This document shows, piece by piece, positions 8,718-17,420 of a stretch of 64,000 nucleotides of DNA. Source of the stretch: Mesorhizobium ciceri biovar biserrulae WSM1271 (GTDB taxonomy: Bacteria; Pseudomonadota; Alphaproteobacteria; Rhizobiales; Rhizobiaceae); assembly GCF_000185905.1 (NCBI RefSeq), contig NC_014923.1, positions 5,541,501 to 5,605,500 of the forward strand. Direction: 5' to 3'. The translations under genes and the position numbers were made by a program. The first letter of the stretch is position 1. Each line of letters begins with the position of its first letter. The notes beneath the pieces were generated by a model. The model had not been told where the DNA came from. It did not search any database and saw only the letters and a program-made list of their open reading frames with translations.

Positions 8718-10735
8718 ACCAGCACCTCTTCCCTGTGCAGGTGATCGACATCTATCCTGAGATCGACCGCATGCGCGCTCGATGGGCGGCTTGCGACAAA
8801 CTGCTGATGGAGGAGCTGCGTCGACAGCACGCCGACCAACGCCATGTTGTCCGAGTTGGACAGATCCCCATCGCCGGTCTTGGCAGCGCATTTGTCCAGC
8901 AGGCGCGCGACCGAGTTCGGATCAAAGACATTCGCCGCGCGCAGGGCAGTCTCGGAGAGTGCTTCGCGGACATAGGCGGGTGCGCCATCGCCCGTGAAGC
9001 AAAGTGCGTTGGGCGCGCGGTAGGGTTGCTTCTTGCGGGCCACGACTTCCGCGGGCACGATCGATTTCGCCACACGCTTCAGCACGTGTTTCTCATCCAG
9101 AATGCGCAGCTTGTAGTCGGGCGGAAGCGAATTCGCCAACGCCACGAGCCTGTCGTCCAGGAACGGGAAGCGCCCCTCGACAGAATGGGCCATCAGCATC
9201 CTGTCACCCTGCGAGGAGAGCAGGTAGCCGGACATCAGTGTCCTGATCTCAAGATACTGGTCCTGCGCGAGAGGACCCCATCGTGGAAACTCTTCGGGCA
9301 GGCGGCCAAGCAGGTCCGCCACCACGTCGTGACGCGCCGCTTCGGCATGCATGCCGGCCGAGAACAGCCGTTTGATCGCGCTGGTGGTGCGCCAGCGGGT
9401 GTCATGCGCGAAGCCGGGCGCGCCAAATGCATGGATACCGAGTCCAAAGAACTGGCGCGCCATCGCCTGCTGCTTGACCGGCGACCGGCTTAGATAGGGG
9501 TAGAGGCGTTCCAGCAGTCGCGCGCGTCGGGCGGATGCGGGCTGCCGCCCCCAGAAACGGCGGACCTTGCCTTCACGGAACAGGTCGTAGCCGGCAAACA
9601 TCTCGTCGGCGCCCTCGCCGGTCAGGACGACCTTGATGCCATGTTCGCGCACCAGCCTCGAGAGAAGGAACAACGGCGCCGGCGCGGTCCTGAGAATCGG
9701 ACGCTCGGCGTGACGGATCACATCTGGGAAAACCTCGGCAATATCACCGCGCGAAACCATCACCTCGTGGTGCTCGCCGCCGCTCGCACTTGCAACCAGC
9801 CGCTGGTAACGGGTTTCATCATATTCGGCGTCAGCAAAACGCAACGAGAAGGTCTGGAATGGCGCGCCGGCGAAGCGCCTCCCGAGCATGGCGACAAGTG
9901 AGCTGTCGAGCCCGCCGGAAAGGTAGCAGCCAACCGGCACATCCGCCTTGACCATTCTAAGCGCCGTCGCGGCCTGCAAGGCGCTACGCACTTCGTCCAC
10001 CGCATCGTCCAGTGAGCCGGTGAAGGTGCCATGGGCCTGGTCCGCGATCTCGGGATAGCAAGGTTTCCAGAAAGCGTGCTCACGAACGCTGCCATTGTCG
10101 TAGATGCGTACATGGCCGGGGGTAAGTTCCTTCACTCCCTGAAATACGCCTTGCGGCGGTACGACCGTCCACAGCGTGAAAGTCTGGTCTATCCCCGCCG
10201 GATCAAAGGCCCGCGGTATCGCCGGGTCGGCTGCGAAAATGGCCTTCACTTCGCTGGCGAAGTGAAGGCGGCCAGCATGTTCGCACAAATGCAGCGGGCA
10301 GATGCCGAACCGGTCGCGCGACAGGACGAGACGGCCTGTCAGCGAATCCCAGATGGCGAGTGCCCACTGCCCGTTTAGCCTCTCGAATGCGGCCACGCCC
10401 CAGGCGCGGTAGGCGTGCACGATGACCTCGGTATCGCTGCGGGTGCGGAAACGATGCCCCAGCGCCATGAGTTGTTCACGCAGCTCGACGTAGTTGAAGA
10501 TCTCGCCGTTGAACACGATCCAGGTGGTATCGCCGGTGTCCGCGAGGGGCTGCTGTCCGGTCGAGAGATCGATGACCGACAGACGGGTATGCGCCAGCCC
10601 CGCCCGCCTGTCGCGGTAAACGCCGCTCTCATCCGGGCCTCGATGGGAGAGCGCGGCTGCCATTCGTAGAAGCGCGGCTCGTGAAGGAGGCTCCGCAGCC
10701 GCGTTCAGCGCCACAATTCCGGCGATGCCGCACAT
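8714..10735 (-). CDS. asnB: AsnB-like glutamine amidotransferase
   Basis: 673 residues in two parts: an N-terminal class II glutaminase with the nucleophile Cys2 (MCGIAG) and SHRGPDESG, and a C-terminal synthetase with the ATP-pyrophosphatase loop YLSGGLDSS and TGEGADEMFAGYD. It releases ammonia from glutamine and amidates an adenylated carboxylate. It is only 3 nt from the upstream nadE-like gene. Placement between an adenylation enzyme and an acyl-CoA ligase suggests that it amidates a pathway intermediate or a sugar uronate, as AsnB-like proteins of exosortase-type clusters are thought to do, and not free aspartate. That is inference. Confidence 0.9.
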   Translation of the reverse strand: MCGIAGIVALNAAAEPPSRAALLRMAAALSHRGPDESGVYRDRRAGLAHTRLSVIDLSTGQQPLADTGDTTWIVFNGEIFNYVELREQLMALGHRFRTRSDTEVIVHAYRAWGVAAFERLNGQWALAIWDSLTGRLVLSRDRFGICPLHLCEHAGRLHFASEVKAIFAADPAIPRAFDPAGIDQTFTLWTVVPPQGVFQGVKELTPGHVRIYDNGSVREHAFWKPCYPEIADQAHGTFTGSLDDAVDEVRSALQAATALRMVKADVPVGCYLSGGLDSSLVAMLGRRFAGAPFQTFSLRFADAEYDETRYQRLVASASGGEHHEVMVSRGDIAEVFPDVIRHAERPILRTAPAPLFLLSRLVREHGIKVVLTGEGADEMFAGYDLFREGKVRRFWGRQPASARRARLLERLYPYLSRSPVKQQAMARQFFGLGIHAFGAPGFAHDTRWRTTSAIKRLFSAGMHAEAARHDVVADLLGRLPEEFPRWGPLAQDQYLEIRTLMSGYLLSSQGDRMLMAHSVEGRFPFLDDRLVALANSLPPDYKLRILDEKHVLKRVAKSIVPAEVVARKKQPYRAPNALCFTGDGAPAYVREALSETALRAANVFDPNSVARLLDKCAAKTGDGDLSNSDNMALVGVLSTQLLHQQFVASRPSSAHAVDLRIDVDHLHREEVLV

Positions 10736-10738
10736 GGG

Positions 10739-11698
10739 TCAATCCCTGTCCATCGCAGCGGACAGCTGCGGCCGTGCGTGAAGGTAGCGGGCGGCGCGGC
10801 GTTTGCTGACGATATCCTTATAGACCTTCTCGACCTGCTCGGCCGTCAGGCCGGCGGCGGCGGCAACCACGCCGGCCGAAATTCCGTGATTCATGCCGTA
10901 GAGGCACAAATCCATCAGCTGATAGGGCAAGGCGAAGTAGAACTCCTCCTGGGTTTGCGCCATGGAAAACGTGTCCGTGGTCGGCGGCCTCGTTCGGACC
11001 TCCTCGTCAATCCCGAGATATTCCGCCAGCTGATAAACCTGGGTCTTGTAGAGATGGACGATCGGCATCACGTCGGCGACGCCGTCGCCCTGCTTGACGA
11101 AGAAGCCTTGGTCATATTCGAGCCGGTTTGGCGTGCCTGCCACTGCATAGTTGAGGCGGTCCGCATGATAGTATTCAGTCATCTTGCGAACCCGCTGCTT
11201 GTAGTTGGTTGCAGCGACGATCTGCAGGTAAGCCGCCGGCGAAAGACGCACGGTGTCGATCTTTCCGTCCGGATCCTCGACGGTGAGGCGCGTGATATTA
11301 AGGCCGCTGCTCTCCAGCACCGATGCCATGACCAGCTTGCATTTCCAGCCTTCGCCATATCCAGGGACGGCAGTTCGGATGGCCTCCGTCTGTCGGGCGT
11401 AGGCACCGATGCCCTCGAGCGCCGGCTGGATATCCTCAAGGATTGTGTCGATGCCAAGCTGCCCGGCGACGCTGCGGCCAAGCCTCAACGAGTCGCCGGA
11501 TGAATCGCGCTCCGGCATGAACAGGCCCAGTACCTTGTCCCTGCCGAACGCGCGTGCGCAGACCGTTGCGACGACCGAACTGTCGATGCCTCCGGAGAGC
11601 CCGACAACCACTCCGCGGCGCCGTTGTGTGCCGAGAACCTGTTCGCGCAAGGTCTCGACGATGCGATCGATCTCCAGCCGGGCATCGAGCGCCAGCAC
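10739..11698 (-). CDS. nadE: NadE-like ammonia-dependent amidating ligase
   Basis: 319 residues resembling NH3-dependent NAD synthetase: VGLSGGIDSSVVA is the PP-loop that binds ATP, and the later RVRKMTEYYHADRLNYAV, GTPNRLEYDQGFFVKQGDG segments fit the NadE family. There is no glutaminase domain. The start is GTG 20 nt after the stop of the preceding gene; an ATG two bases upstream is in another frame. Housekeeping nadE is usually elsewhere, and this copy sits in a biosynthetic operon beside AsnB, so it may amidate a pathway acid instead of deamido-NAD. The family call is firm, the role is open. Confidence 0.85.
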   Translation of the reverse strand: MLALDARLEIDRIVETLREQVLGTQRRRGVVVGLSGGIDSSVVATVCARAFGRDKVLGLFMPERDSSGDSLRLGRSVAGQLGIDTILEDIQPALEGIGAYARQTEAIRTAVPGYGEGWKCKLVMASVLESSGLNITRLTVEDPDGKIDTVRLSPAAYLQIVAATNYKQRVRKMTEYYHADRLNYAVAGTPNRLEYDQGFFVKQGDGVADVMPIVHLYKTQVYQLAEYLGIDEEVRTRPPTTDTFSMAQTQEEFYFALPYQLMDLCLYGMNHGISAGVVAAAAGLTAEQVEKVYKDIVSKRRAARYLHARPQLSAAMDRD

Positions 11699-11718
11699 AT
11701 CGCTGCTGAATTCCCCGG

Positions 11719-14454
11719 TCAGGTCGATGACACTGCCTCCCGTTTCTGTGACTCGATTGAAGAGTAGGTCTCAGTCACAGCGTTTTCGATGAGCGGGCGA
11801 TTGATGGTCAGATGGGGCTCCACGACCATGTCGATGTGAGTGCCGGCGATCGGAATGACGTCCAGATGGACGAATGCCCGATCCCACCCAAGTGCAAGCG
11901 GCATTCCGGGCCGCGCGCAACGGAACAAGGTGCCGGTGATCGGCAGTATCGGCCTGGGTTCTGTGAGCCACTGGAAGAAGGCGCGCGCGCGCAGAACTTC
12001 CTGCAGTTCCAGTTTGGTTCTGAAGCTCGTCGGGTTGAACTGACCCTCGGCATAGCGGTCGAGGAAGCTGGCAAGCCGGGATTCGCAGTGCATTTTGACC
12101 GCGACCTTGGCAAGCGCGCGGCATGCGACTCGACTAGCCGATATACGATTGGTTCGGATCCGGTGAAATGTCCGGGTAATCGTCTCCCAACGCTTGCTGC
12201 GTTCGCCAACCAGGCTGGTATCCAGAATGCCCGTGAACGCTACAGCTCGCCCTTGATCAAGCAGACGCGCGGCAACCTCAAAAGCGACCGCTCCTCCGAG
12301 CGAGTGACCAAGCAGGCGAACACAGCCGGTCGGCTGTACGCGGTTGATATGATCGATTGCAGCTTCGACCATTGCGGCGACGGTGTTCTGACCTCGCAGG
12401 ATCATGCCCAGGGCCGGATATCTGATGGGAGACACCCTGGCGACCTTGCTTATCGCCGATGCGAACGAAGCAAGGCTCGGACCATAGCCGACCGACCCGG
12501 GGAAAAGGAAAAGCAGCGGAGGCTCGTGTTTCCAAGCGGGCGCGTGCTCGCCGCCTCCTTGAGCAGAAATGACCGCTGCAACCATCTCATCGAAGCTCAT
12601 TCCAACCGTGAAGGCTTCCAATCCGAGCTCCTGCCCGATCGCGCTTTCGATTTCCATGACGCAGTGCAGCAGCTTCAGCGAATCTCCCCCCGCTTCATCC
12701 CAACAGCCCAGGGCGACCCGCGTCTTGAGGACCTTGGTCCAGGCACGCCGTACGATCTGATGAGCAGGAACTTCATGTCCCGCATGGGGTATTTGCGGTG
12801 GGGGCGTGGTTTCCCGAACCGAAAGGTCAATTGCAGCCAGCGTTGTCATATCGATCTTTCCGCCGGGCAGTCGCGGTATCTCGGCGCTTGCATGGAGTCG
12901 CAACGGGCAAAGCGCCGGCGGCAATTTTGTCCTGGCAAGTTGGCGCAGCTCGTCGCAAAAACTGGCTCCTGCTCCGCTGTGCGGTACGGCGAATGCAACC
13001 AGTTCATTCGCCGGGGTGACGATAACCACGGCATCCTTCACCGACGGCGCGCCACGCAGAACCCGTTCGAGTTCGGCCGGCTCAACGCGCCGCCCATTGA
13101 CCTTTATCTGGCGCCCTTTGCGGCCTATGACCCGCAGCAGGCCGTCACTCCCGATTTGCACAAGATCGCCCGTCGCAAAGATGCGAAGCTTCTGGTCGTC
13201 GGGGTCTACTTCAAACGGAACAACGGCCCCGTTTTCCCAATGTCCAAGCGCGACATACGGGCTTCTGATCAACAGTTCTCCGATCTTGCCGGGCTGAACC
13301 GGGTAACCCTCTTCATCGACCACTGCGAAGCTGATTCCCGGAAGCAGCCAGCCGACGGGAGCCGAAGAATCGAATTCCGGCCAATCGTGCGGCAAGAACC
13401 ACTGCGATCCCGTCGTTTCCGTCGATGAATACCCGATCTGCACCAGGCAATTTGGCGGGACAGCCTTGCGCACGAGGCGGATGTCGGCCGAAGATACCTT
13501 CTCGCCTCCAATTCGGGCAACTCTGAGCGAACCAAAGGCGTCCGCGGGTTCATCCGCCAAGAGAGCGCGAAGCAATGCCGGCACCAGATAGGTGATCGTC
13601 ACGCCTTCGGATTGCATGCGGCCGCGAACCGCGCGCAGGCCGACGGCTTCAACCTCCACAAGCTGCAACGTGGCACCCGTGAGAAGAGCGGCAAGAATTT
13701 CCCGACAGCCGGCGATGGTTGCCGGGCCGGTCAGAGGCAGGAATACATCCTGTGCATTGATGTGGCACGCATCGACATATTGCTGCACTCGGCACAGCAA
13801 GTTCCGCTGGCTGTTGACAATCCCCTTGGGGCGGCCCGTGCTGCCGGAGGTATAAAGCACGATTGCCGGTGCATCGACAGAAACCACACGGTGTGCGGCT
13901 GGATGGGGCGTTGCCTGCAATGATTGCGCCATATCGATCCAGGCAACGTGCTGGGGCAGATCAAGGCCGTGGAGGCCTTTGTCGCCAATTATGGCGGAGA
14001 GCCTCGCGTCGGCGACGATTTCGTTGATGCGCGAGTCCGGATCTCGCACGTTAAGCGGCACTGACGGCCGACCGGATGCCATGCTGGCCAGCATCGCAAC
14101 GGTGTACCAGACCGAGTTGGCCTGAAGTATTCCAACCGCATTTCCGTCGGGAACGACGGCTTCAATCCAGCCGGCCAATGCCTCGACCGCCCGAAAAAGC
14201 TCGAAATAGGTCAGTCGATTGGTGCCGTCGCTGGCGGCTAATTTTTCGGAATAACGCCCGGCGATCTCCCTCAGGTGATCAAAGACAGGAACGTCGGCGA
14301 AGCCAGTTCCCATCCGTTGATGCAGACGTAGAACAGGCCCGCCATGGTCAAGAGCATGATCGGGAGCTTTTAGCCATCGGCAAGGGACCACCGCTTGGTA
14401 GTCAGCCTGCACCGTTTGAATCGCCCTCGAAGATTCTAAATGCGCCAGAGACAT
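11719..14454 (-). CDS. Stand-alone NRPS-like protein: adenylation, carrier, thioesterase
   Basis: 911 residues. Adenylation domain about 55-545: YTSGSTGRPKG (201-211), GYSSTETTG (341-349), GDLVQIGSDG (429-438), and Lys533 in GGKID as the catalytic A10 lysine. Carrier domain about 560-635 with the phosphopantetheine serine Ser592 in GGDSLKL. Thioesterase domain about 645-910 with Ser718 in GHSLGG. No condensation domain is present, so it would activate one amino or other acid, hold it as a thioester and release or transfer it. It is first in the operon with nadE, asnB, ligase and carrier genes. The substrate cannot be read reliably by eye. Confidence 0.9.
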   Translation of the reverse strand: MSLAHLESSRAIQTVQADYQAVVPCRWLKAPDHALDHGGPVLRLHQRMGTGFADVPVFDHLREIAGRYSEKLAASDGTNRLTYFELFRAVEALAGWIEAVVPDGNAVGILQANSVWYTVAMLASMASGRPSVPLNVRDPDSRINEIVADARLSAIIGDKGLHGLDLPQHVAWIDMAQSLQATPHPAAHRVVSVDAPAIVLYTSGSTGRPKGIVNSQRNLLCRVQQYVDACHINAQDVFLPLTGPATIAGCREILAALLTGATLQLVEVEAVGLRAVRGRMQSEGVTITYLVPALLRALLADEPADAFGSLRVARIGGEKVSSADIRLVRKAVPPNCLVQIGYSSTETTGSQWFLPHDWPEFDSSAPVGWLLPGISFAVVDEEGYPVQPGKIGELLIRSPYVALGHWENGAVVPFEVDPDDQKLRIFATGDLVQIGSDGLLRVIGRKGRQIKVNGRRVEPAELERVLRGAPSVKDAVVIVTPANELVAFAVPHSGAGASFCDELRQLARTKLPPALCPLRLHASAEIPRLPGGKIDMTTLAAIDLSVRETTPPPQIPHAGHEVPAHQIVRRAWTKVLKTRVALGCWDEAGGDSLKLLHCVMEIESAIGQELGLEAFTVGMSFDEMVAAVISAQGGGEHAPAWKHEPPLLFLFPGSVGYGPSLASFASAISKVARVSPIRYPALGMILRGQNTVAAMVEAAIDHINRVQPTGCVRLLGHSLGGAVAFEVAARLLDQGRAVAFTGILDTSLVGERSKRWETITRTFHRIRTNRISASRVACRALAKVAVKMHCESRLASFLDRYAEGQFNPTSFRTKLELQEVLRARAFFQWLTEPRPILPITGTLFRCARPGMPLALGWDRAFVHLDVIPIAGTHIDMVVEPHLTINRPLIENAVTETYSSIESQKREAVSST

Positions 14455-14604
14455 AAGGGCCCCACGCTAGGATTGTTGCCGCTTATCGCTCCGCGGCATG
14501 ATCTTTTCATCAATCATTCGGATGATGCGTGAGACGGTCTTAATCGCTTGAATTATTCGAAGATGAAGAGGCCAGCCTGCGCCCGCCCGGGCTGCGGGAC
14601 TACC

Positions 14605-14847
14605 TTACCTTACAGAGGTGTCGGGCTGCGCGCTGCTATCCGCTTTGCCAGTGCTTGAAACGAAGCAGTATGCGAACACTTCCCCTCCAAGCTCATCCGT
14701 TACACGAACCCAATTGTTTTCCCAAGTCCGCAGGGTAACCTGGCGTCCCGTTGACATAGTCGCCGCCGTGAACGGGCTGGACGCATTGACGTTACTCGCC
14801 GCGACCACGTCATCCCCCTCCATTTGTTCCACCAGGTATGTTTGCAT
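14605..14847 (-). CDS. Small conserved-looking hypothetical protein
   Basis: 80 residues, acidic, no membrane segment or known motif. The ATG at 14847 has an AGGAG site five bases upstream; the in-frame GTG one codon before would leave only two bases of spacing. A regular mix of hydrophobic and polar residues (TYLVEQMEG at the start, NWVRVTDELGGEVFAYCF later) suggests a small folded domain. It stands alone upstream of the NRPS-like operon on the same strand, with 150 nt between them. I do not recognise a function. Confidence 0.6.
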   Translation of the reverse strand: MQTYLVEQMEGDDVVAASNVNASSPFTAATMSTGRQVTLRTWENNWVRVTDELGGEVFAYCFVSSTGKADSSAQPDTSVR

Positions 14848-15015
14848 CACTGCTCCTGACTGTGGGGCAAGGCCGGTTCAATCGCGTGTAGCTGGACAAC
14901 TCCAACCGCAGGGAACGGATTTCGTTCCATGCTACAGGCAACCCTACCGCCGGAAGTCAGCCTTCAGATCGCCTGCCCTCCTGGCAGGACCGTGGCCTAG
15001 CCGCTGAACGACTGG

Positions 15016-15243
15016 TCAGGACTGAGCTATGCTTTGGGGGAGATGGACCTCGCCCTGCGAATCCGCATACTTCTGGAAAAGTGCAATCTTGTCGGGATAC
15101 GTAATCCGGATTTCGCTGTGACAGCCCTCGCAGCGATATTTGGACGCAACCTGGAACCAGCGCCCGGGTTTCAGCAAAGCCAATCCGCAGCGAGGACATT
15201 TGAACGTCATTTCAAGAGGGCATAGATTCTGACACAGCGGCAT
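15016..15243 (-). CDS. Small zinc-ribbon protein
   Basis: 75 residues from the ATG at 15243, or 64 from a second ATG at 15210 (MTFKCPRCG). Two CxxC pairs, CPRC and CEGC, about 21 residues apart are the ligands of a zinc ribbon; the remainder is short and polar. No good ribosome-binding site is visible before either ATG, so the start is uncertain. Such small rhizobial zinc-ribbon proteins are usually uncharacterised; nucleic acid or protein binding is a guess. Confidence 0.6.
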   Translation of the reverse strand: MPLCQNLCPLEMTFKCPRCGLALLKPGRWFQVASKYRCEGCHSEIRITYPDKIALFQKYADSQGEVHLPQSIAQS

Positions 15244-15749
15244 TTCGCAAAGTCCATAAGGGATACCTAATGTTAGGCAACGACAGCCGGCCGAAATCGT
15301 TCCTGGACGCCGTTCTTTTCGTCAGGCCGATGACCAGCCCCGGACGCCGGGAGATTATTGGATTGTCCGCGATGCCAGATTTACTGACGCGGGCCTGAAC
15401 TCAAGCGCACCCCGATTTCCGGTGGCGTAGCGCCGTTGCAGGCGTTGACTGATGTCAGCAGCTTGCAATCCGAATAAGCAAGCCCGGAGCGAGGTGGCCT
15501 CGGGGGGACGACGGGGCCGCACGGTCGACGACACGGCCTATCCGGATGCTGAAACAACGCCGCGCGCCGACCCTGTCGAACAGCACCAGTGGAACAGGCA
15601 GGATGAAAAGCGGCGGAACAGGCGGCAATACTTAAGTGTCTCGCCTATATCGTAGCTCGGGAGCCGCGATCCCGACCGAGTTGATGGATATGGAAGCGCT
15701 GTTGAAGGGAACCGACGCATCCCTTGGCGAATGCGTCGGTTCCAGAAGT
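15244..15749. other. 506-nt stretch without a convincing gene
   Basis: Between the zinc-ribbon gene and the DJ-1/PfpI gene I see no ORF with a ribosome-binding site and protein-like sequence, no tRNA fold and no tandem repeats. The only clear structure is the perfect 13-bp hairpin at 15708-15743, listed separately. A 67-codon + strand ORF at 15452-15655 is very hydrophilic, lacks a start signal and was not accepted. Confidence 0.5.
15708..15743 (-). terminator. Perfect 13-bp hairpin just after the DJ-1/PfpI gene
   Basis: Arm GGAACCGACGCAT (15708-15720) pairs with ATGCGTCGGTTCC (15731-15743) around a 10-nt loop. It begins 7 nt after the stop codon of the minus-strand gene, the usual place for a transcription end. 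No U-run follows on the minus strand, so it is either a Rho-assisted terminator or a 3' end stabilising stem. Confidence 0.55.
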
Positions 15750-16343
15750 TTATGCGTGGCGGATTTCCGTTCCCAGCACCTTCAGACATTCGCGGATGAA
15801 CGCAGCAAGCGCCGTCCAACCTTTGGCCGAAACCATTGTCCCGTCCACATAGGCCTCGGTCGGCGACAGGTCGATATAGGTGCCACCCGCCAGTGTCACC
15901 TCCGGCTCGCAGGCGCCGAGTGCCGCGACCTTCTTGCCGCGCACCACGCCGTCGACAGCGATCAGGATCTGCACGCCGTGGCAGATGGTGAAGATTGGCT
16001 TCTTGGCCTCGTGGAAATGGCGCACGATCGCCTGCACGCGCTTGTCGGTGCGGATGTATTCCGGGCCGCGGCCGCCCGCGCAGTAAACGGCATGATATTG
16101 ATCGAGCTGTCTCTCGGCTTCCGAGAAAGTCTTGTTGATCAGCGCATAATGGCCGAGCTTTTCGGTGTAGGTCTGGTCGCCCTCGAAGTCGTGCAGCGAG
16201 GTCTTGATCAGATCTCCGGCGTTCTTGTCCGGGCATACCACGTGGATGGTGTGACCGACGGCTTCCATCGCTTGCTGATAGACAAAGATTTCGTATTCTT
16301 CGGTGAACTCACCGGTCAGCATCAGTATCTTTTTGCCTGGCAT
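15750..16343 (-). CDS. DJ-1/PfpI family protein (class I glutamine amidotransferase fold)
   Basis: 197 residues. The nucleophile elbow holds Cys121-His122 in FTICHGVQIL, with the acidic partner near Glu15/Glu16, as in DJ-1/PfpI proteins (proteases, chaperones, deglycases or hydratases). A GAGAGGAAG site precedes the ATG. It is the last gene of the GntR-rbs-like operon, 72 nt after the binding-protein gene. Enzymes of this fold beside sugar transport genes may detoxify or isomerise reactive carbonyl compounds; which one is not deducible from sequence. Confidence 0.85.
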   Translation of the reverse strand: MPGKKILMLTGEFTEEYEIFVYQQAMEAVGHTIHVVCPDKNAGDLIKTSLHDFEGDQTYTEKLGHYALINKTFSEAERQLDQYHAVYCAGGRGPEYIRTDKRVQAIVRHFHEAKKPIFTICHGVQILIAVDGVVRGKKVAALGACEPEVTLAGGTYIDLSPTEAYVDGTMVSAKGWTALAAFIRECLKVLGTEIRHA

Positions 16344-16415
16344 GGTTCTTCCTCTCAGTGTTTTGAGCTAGGCAAGGCGCAGACTGCGCCTGCCTTTCTG
16401 TGAAATCGGATAGGG

Positions 16416-17366
16416 TCAGAATGGCGAATCCGGAAAGTAATATTCCTTGGCGTTGGCCTGGGTGATCAACGGCGCGTCGAGCTTGACGGTGCCACGGACG
16501 GGTGCCTGGCCGATCAGGTTGGCGACTGTCATGTAGATCGCGGTCTTGATCATCGACGGCGGGTATGGCGTCTCGACCGGCGTCATGGCGTCGCCGTCGA
16601 TCACTTTCTTGACGATGTCCTTCATGCCGTTGCCACCGAGCGCAAGCTTGATGTCGGTCCGCCCCGACTGCTTGACCGCCTCGAGCACGCCAAGCAGCAT
16701 GTCGTCGTCATTGGCCCACACCGCATCGATATGCGGGTACTTGGCCAGATAGTCCTGCATCAGCTTGAAGGCTTCGTCGCTGTTCCAATGCGCGTACTGG
16801 ATGTCGAGGACTTTCAGATCAGTGCCTTTGATCGTGTCCTGGAAGCCCTTGATGCGCTCGTCGTCGATGACGGTCGGAATGCCGCGCAACACAACGACGT
16901 CGCCCTTGCCGCCAAGCTTGTCGATCATGAACTTGGCGGTGTTGGTGCCAACCGCGATATTGTCGCCGGCGAGGTAGAGATCCTGGACGGAGGCGTCAGT
17001 CAGACCGCGATCGACGACGGTGATGAACGTGCCCATGTCCTTGATAGCCTTGACCGGCTGGGTCAGCTCTTCCGAGCTGTAAGGCAGGATCACCAGAGCA
17101 TCCAGCTTGCGGCTGGCCGACAGGTCCTCAAGCGCGCTGACCTGCTCCGCCGCGGACGGCGACGTCTTCACGACCACTTCGACGTTCGGGAACGCGGCGT
17201 TGATTTCCTTGGCCGCCGCTTGTGCGTGGTAGACGATGCCCGCTGTCCAACCGTGGTCAGCGGCCGGTATCGACACCGCGATGACCTTCTTGTCTTGCGC
17301 CATGGCCTGGCCGGCCAGCAGCAGCGCGCCAAGTGTCGCTGCCGCAATCCATTTTCTACTGAACAT
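16416..17366 (-). CDS. Ribose-type ABC importer, periplasmic binding protein
   Basis: 316 residues. A signal peptide ends near AGQAMA-QDKK (cleavage about residue 23). The mature part has the type I periplasmic-binding fold of RbsB: VIAVSIPAADHGWTAG at the start and the VVVLRG and VWANDDDMLLGVLEA segments of the second lobe. It delivers a sugar or polyol to the permease encoded directly upstream. Gene order on the minus strand is regulator, ATPase, permease, binding protein, DJ-1 protein, with short gaps, so one transcript is likely. The ligand is unknown; the alcohol and aldehyde dehydrogenases across the divergent promoter suggest a polyol or alcohol. Confidence 0.92.
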   Translation of the reverse strand: MFSRKWIAAATLGALLLAGQAMAQDKKVIAVSIPAADHGWTAGIVYHAQAAAKEINAAFPNVEVVVKTSPSAAEQVSALEDLSASRKLDALVILPYSSEELTQPVKAIKDMGTFITVVDRGLTDASVQDLYLAGDNIAVGTNTAKFMIDKLGGKGDVVVLRGIPTVIDDERIKGFQDTIKGTDLKVLDIQYAHWNSDEAFKLMQDYLAKYPHIDAVWANDDDMLLGVLEAVKQSGRTDIKLALGGNGMKDIVKKVIDGDAMTPVETPYPPSMIKTAIYMTVANLIGQAPVRGTVKLDAPLITQANAKEYYFPDSPF

Positions 17367-17420
17367 TGTCTTCTCCCTTGGACCTACAAGAACGTTAATC
17401 CGCGTGGTCCGGACGCGGCG

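Noticed and set aside
7224..8744. 506-codon open frame on the + strand
   Set aside because: Lies opposite the acyl-CoA ligase with its complete motif set; no motif or start signal in the + frame.
6858..14454. Full exosortase/PEP-CTERM system
   Set aside because: AsnB, ligase and carrier genes resemble that context, but no exosortase, PEP-CTERM protein or PrsK-type regulator is encoded in the window.
15452..15655. 67-codon + strand ORF in the non-coding stretch
   Set aside because: No ribosome-binding site, extremely polar and Arg-rich, ends in the region before the hairpin; no recognisable feature.
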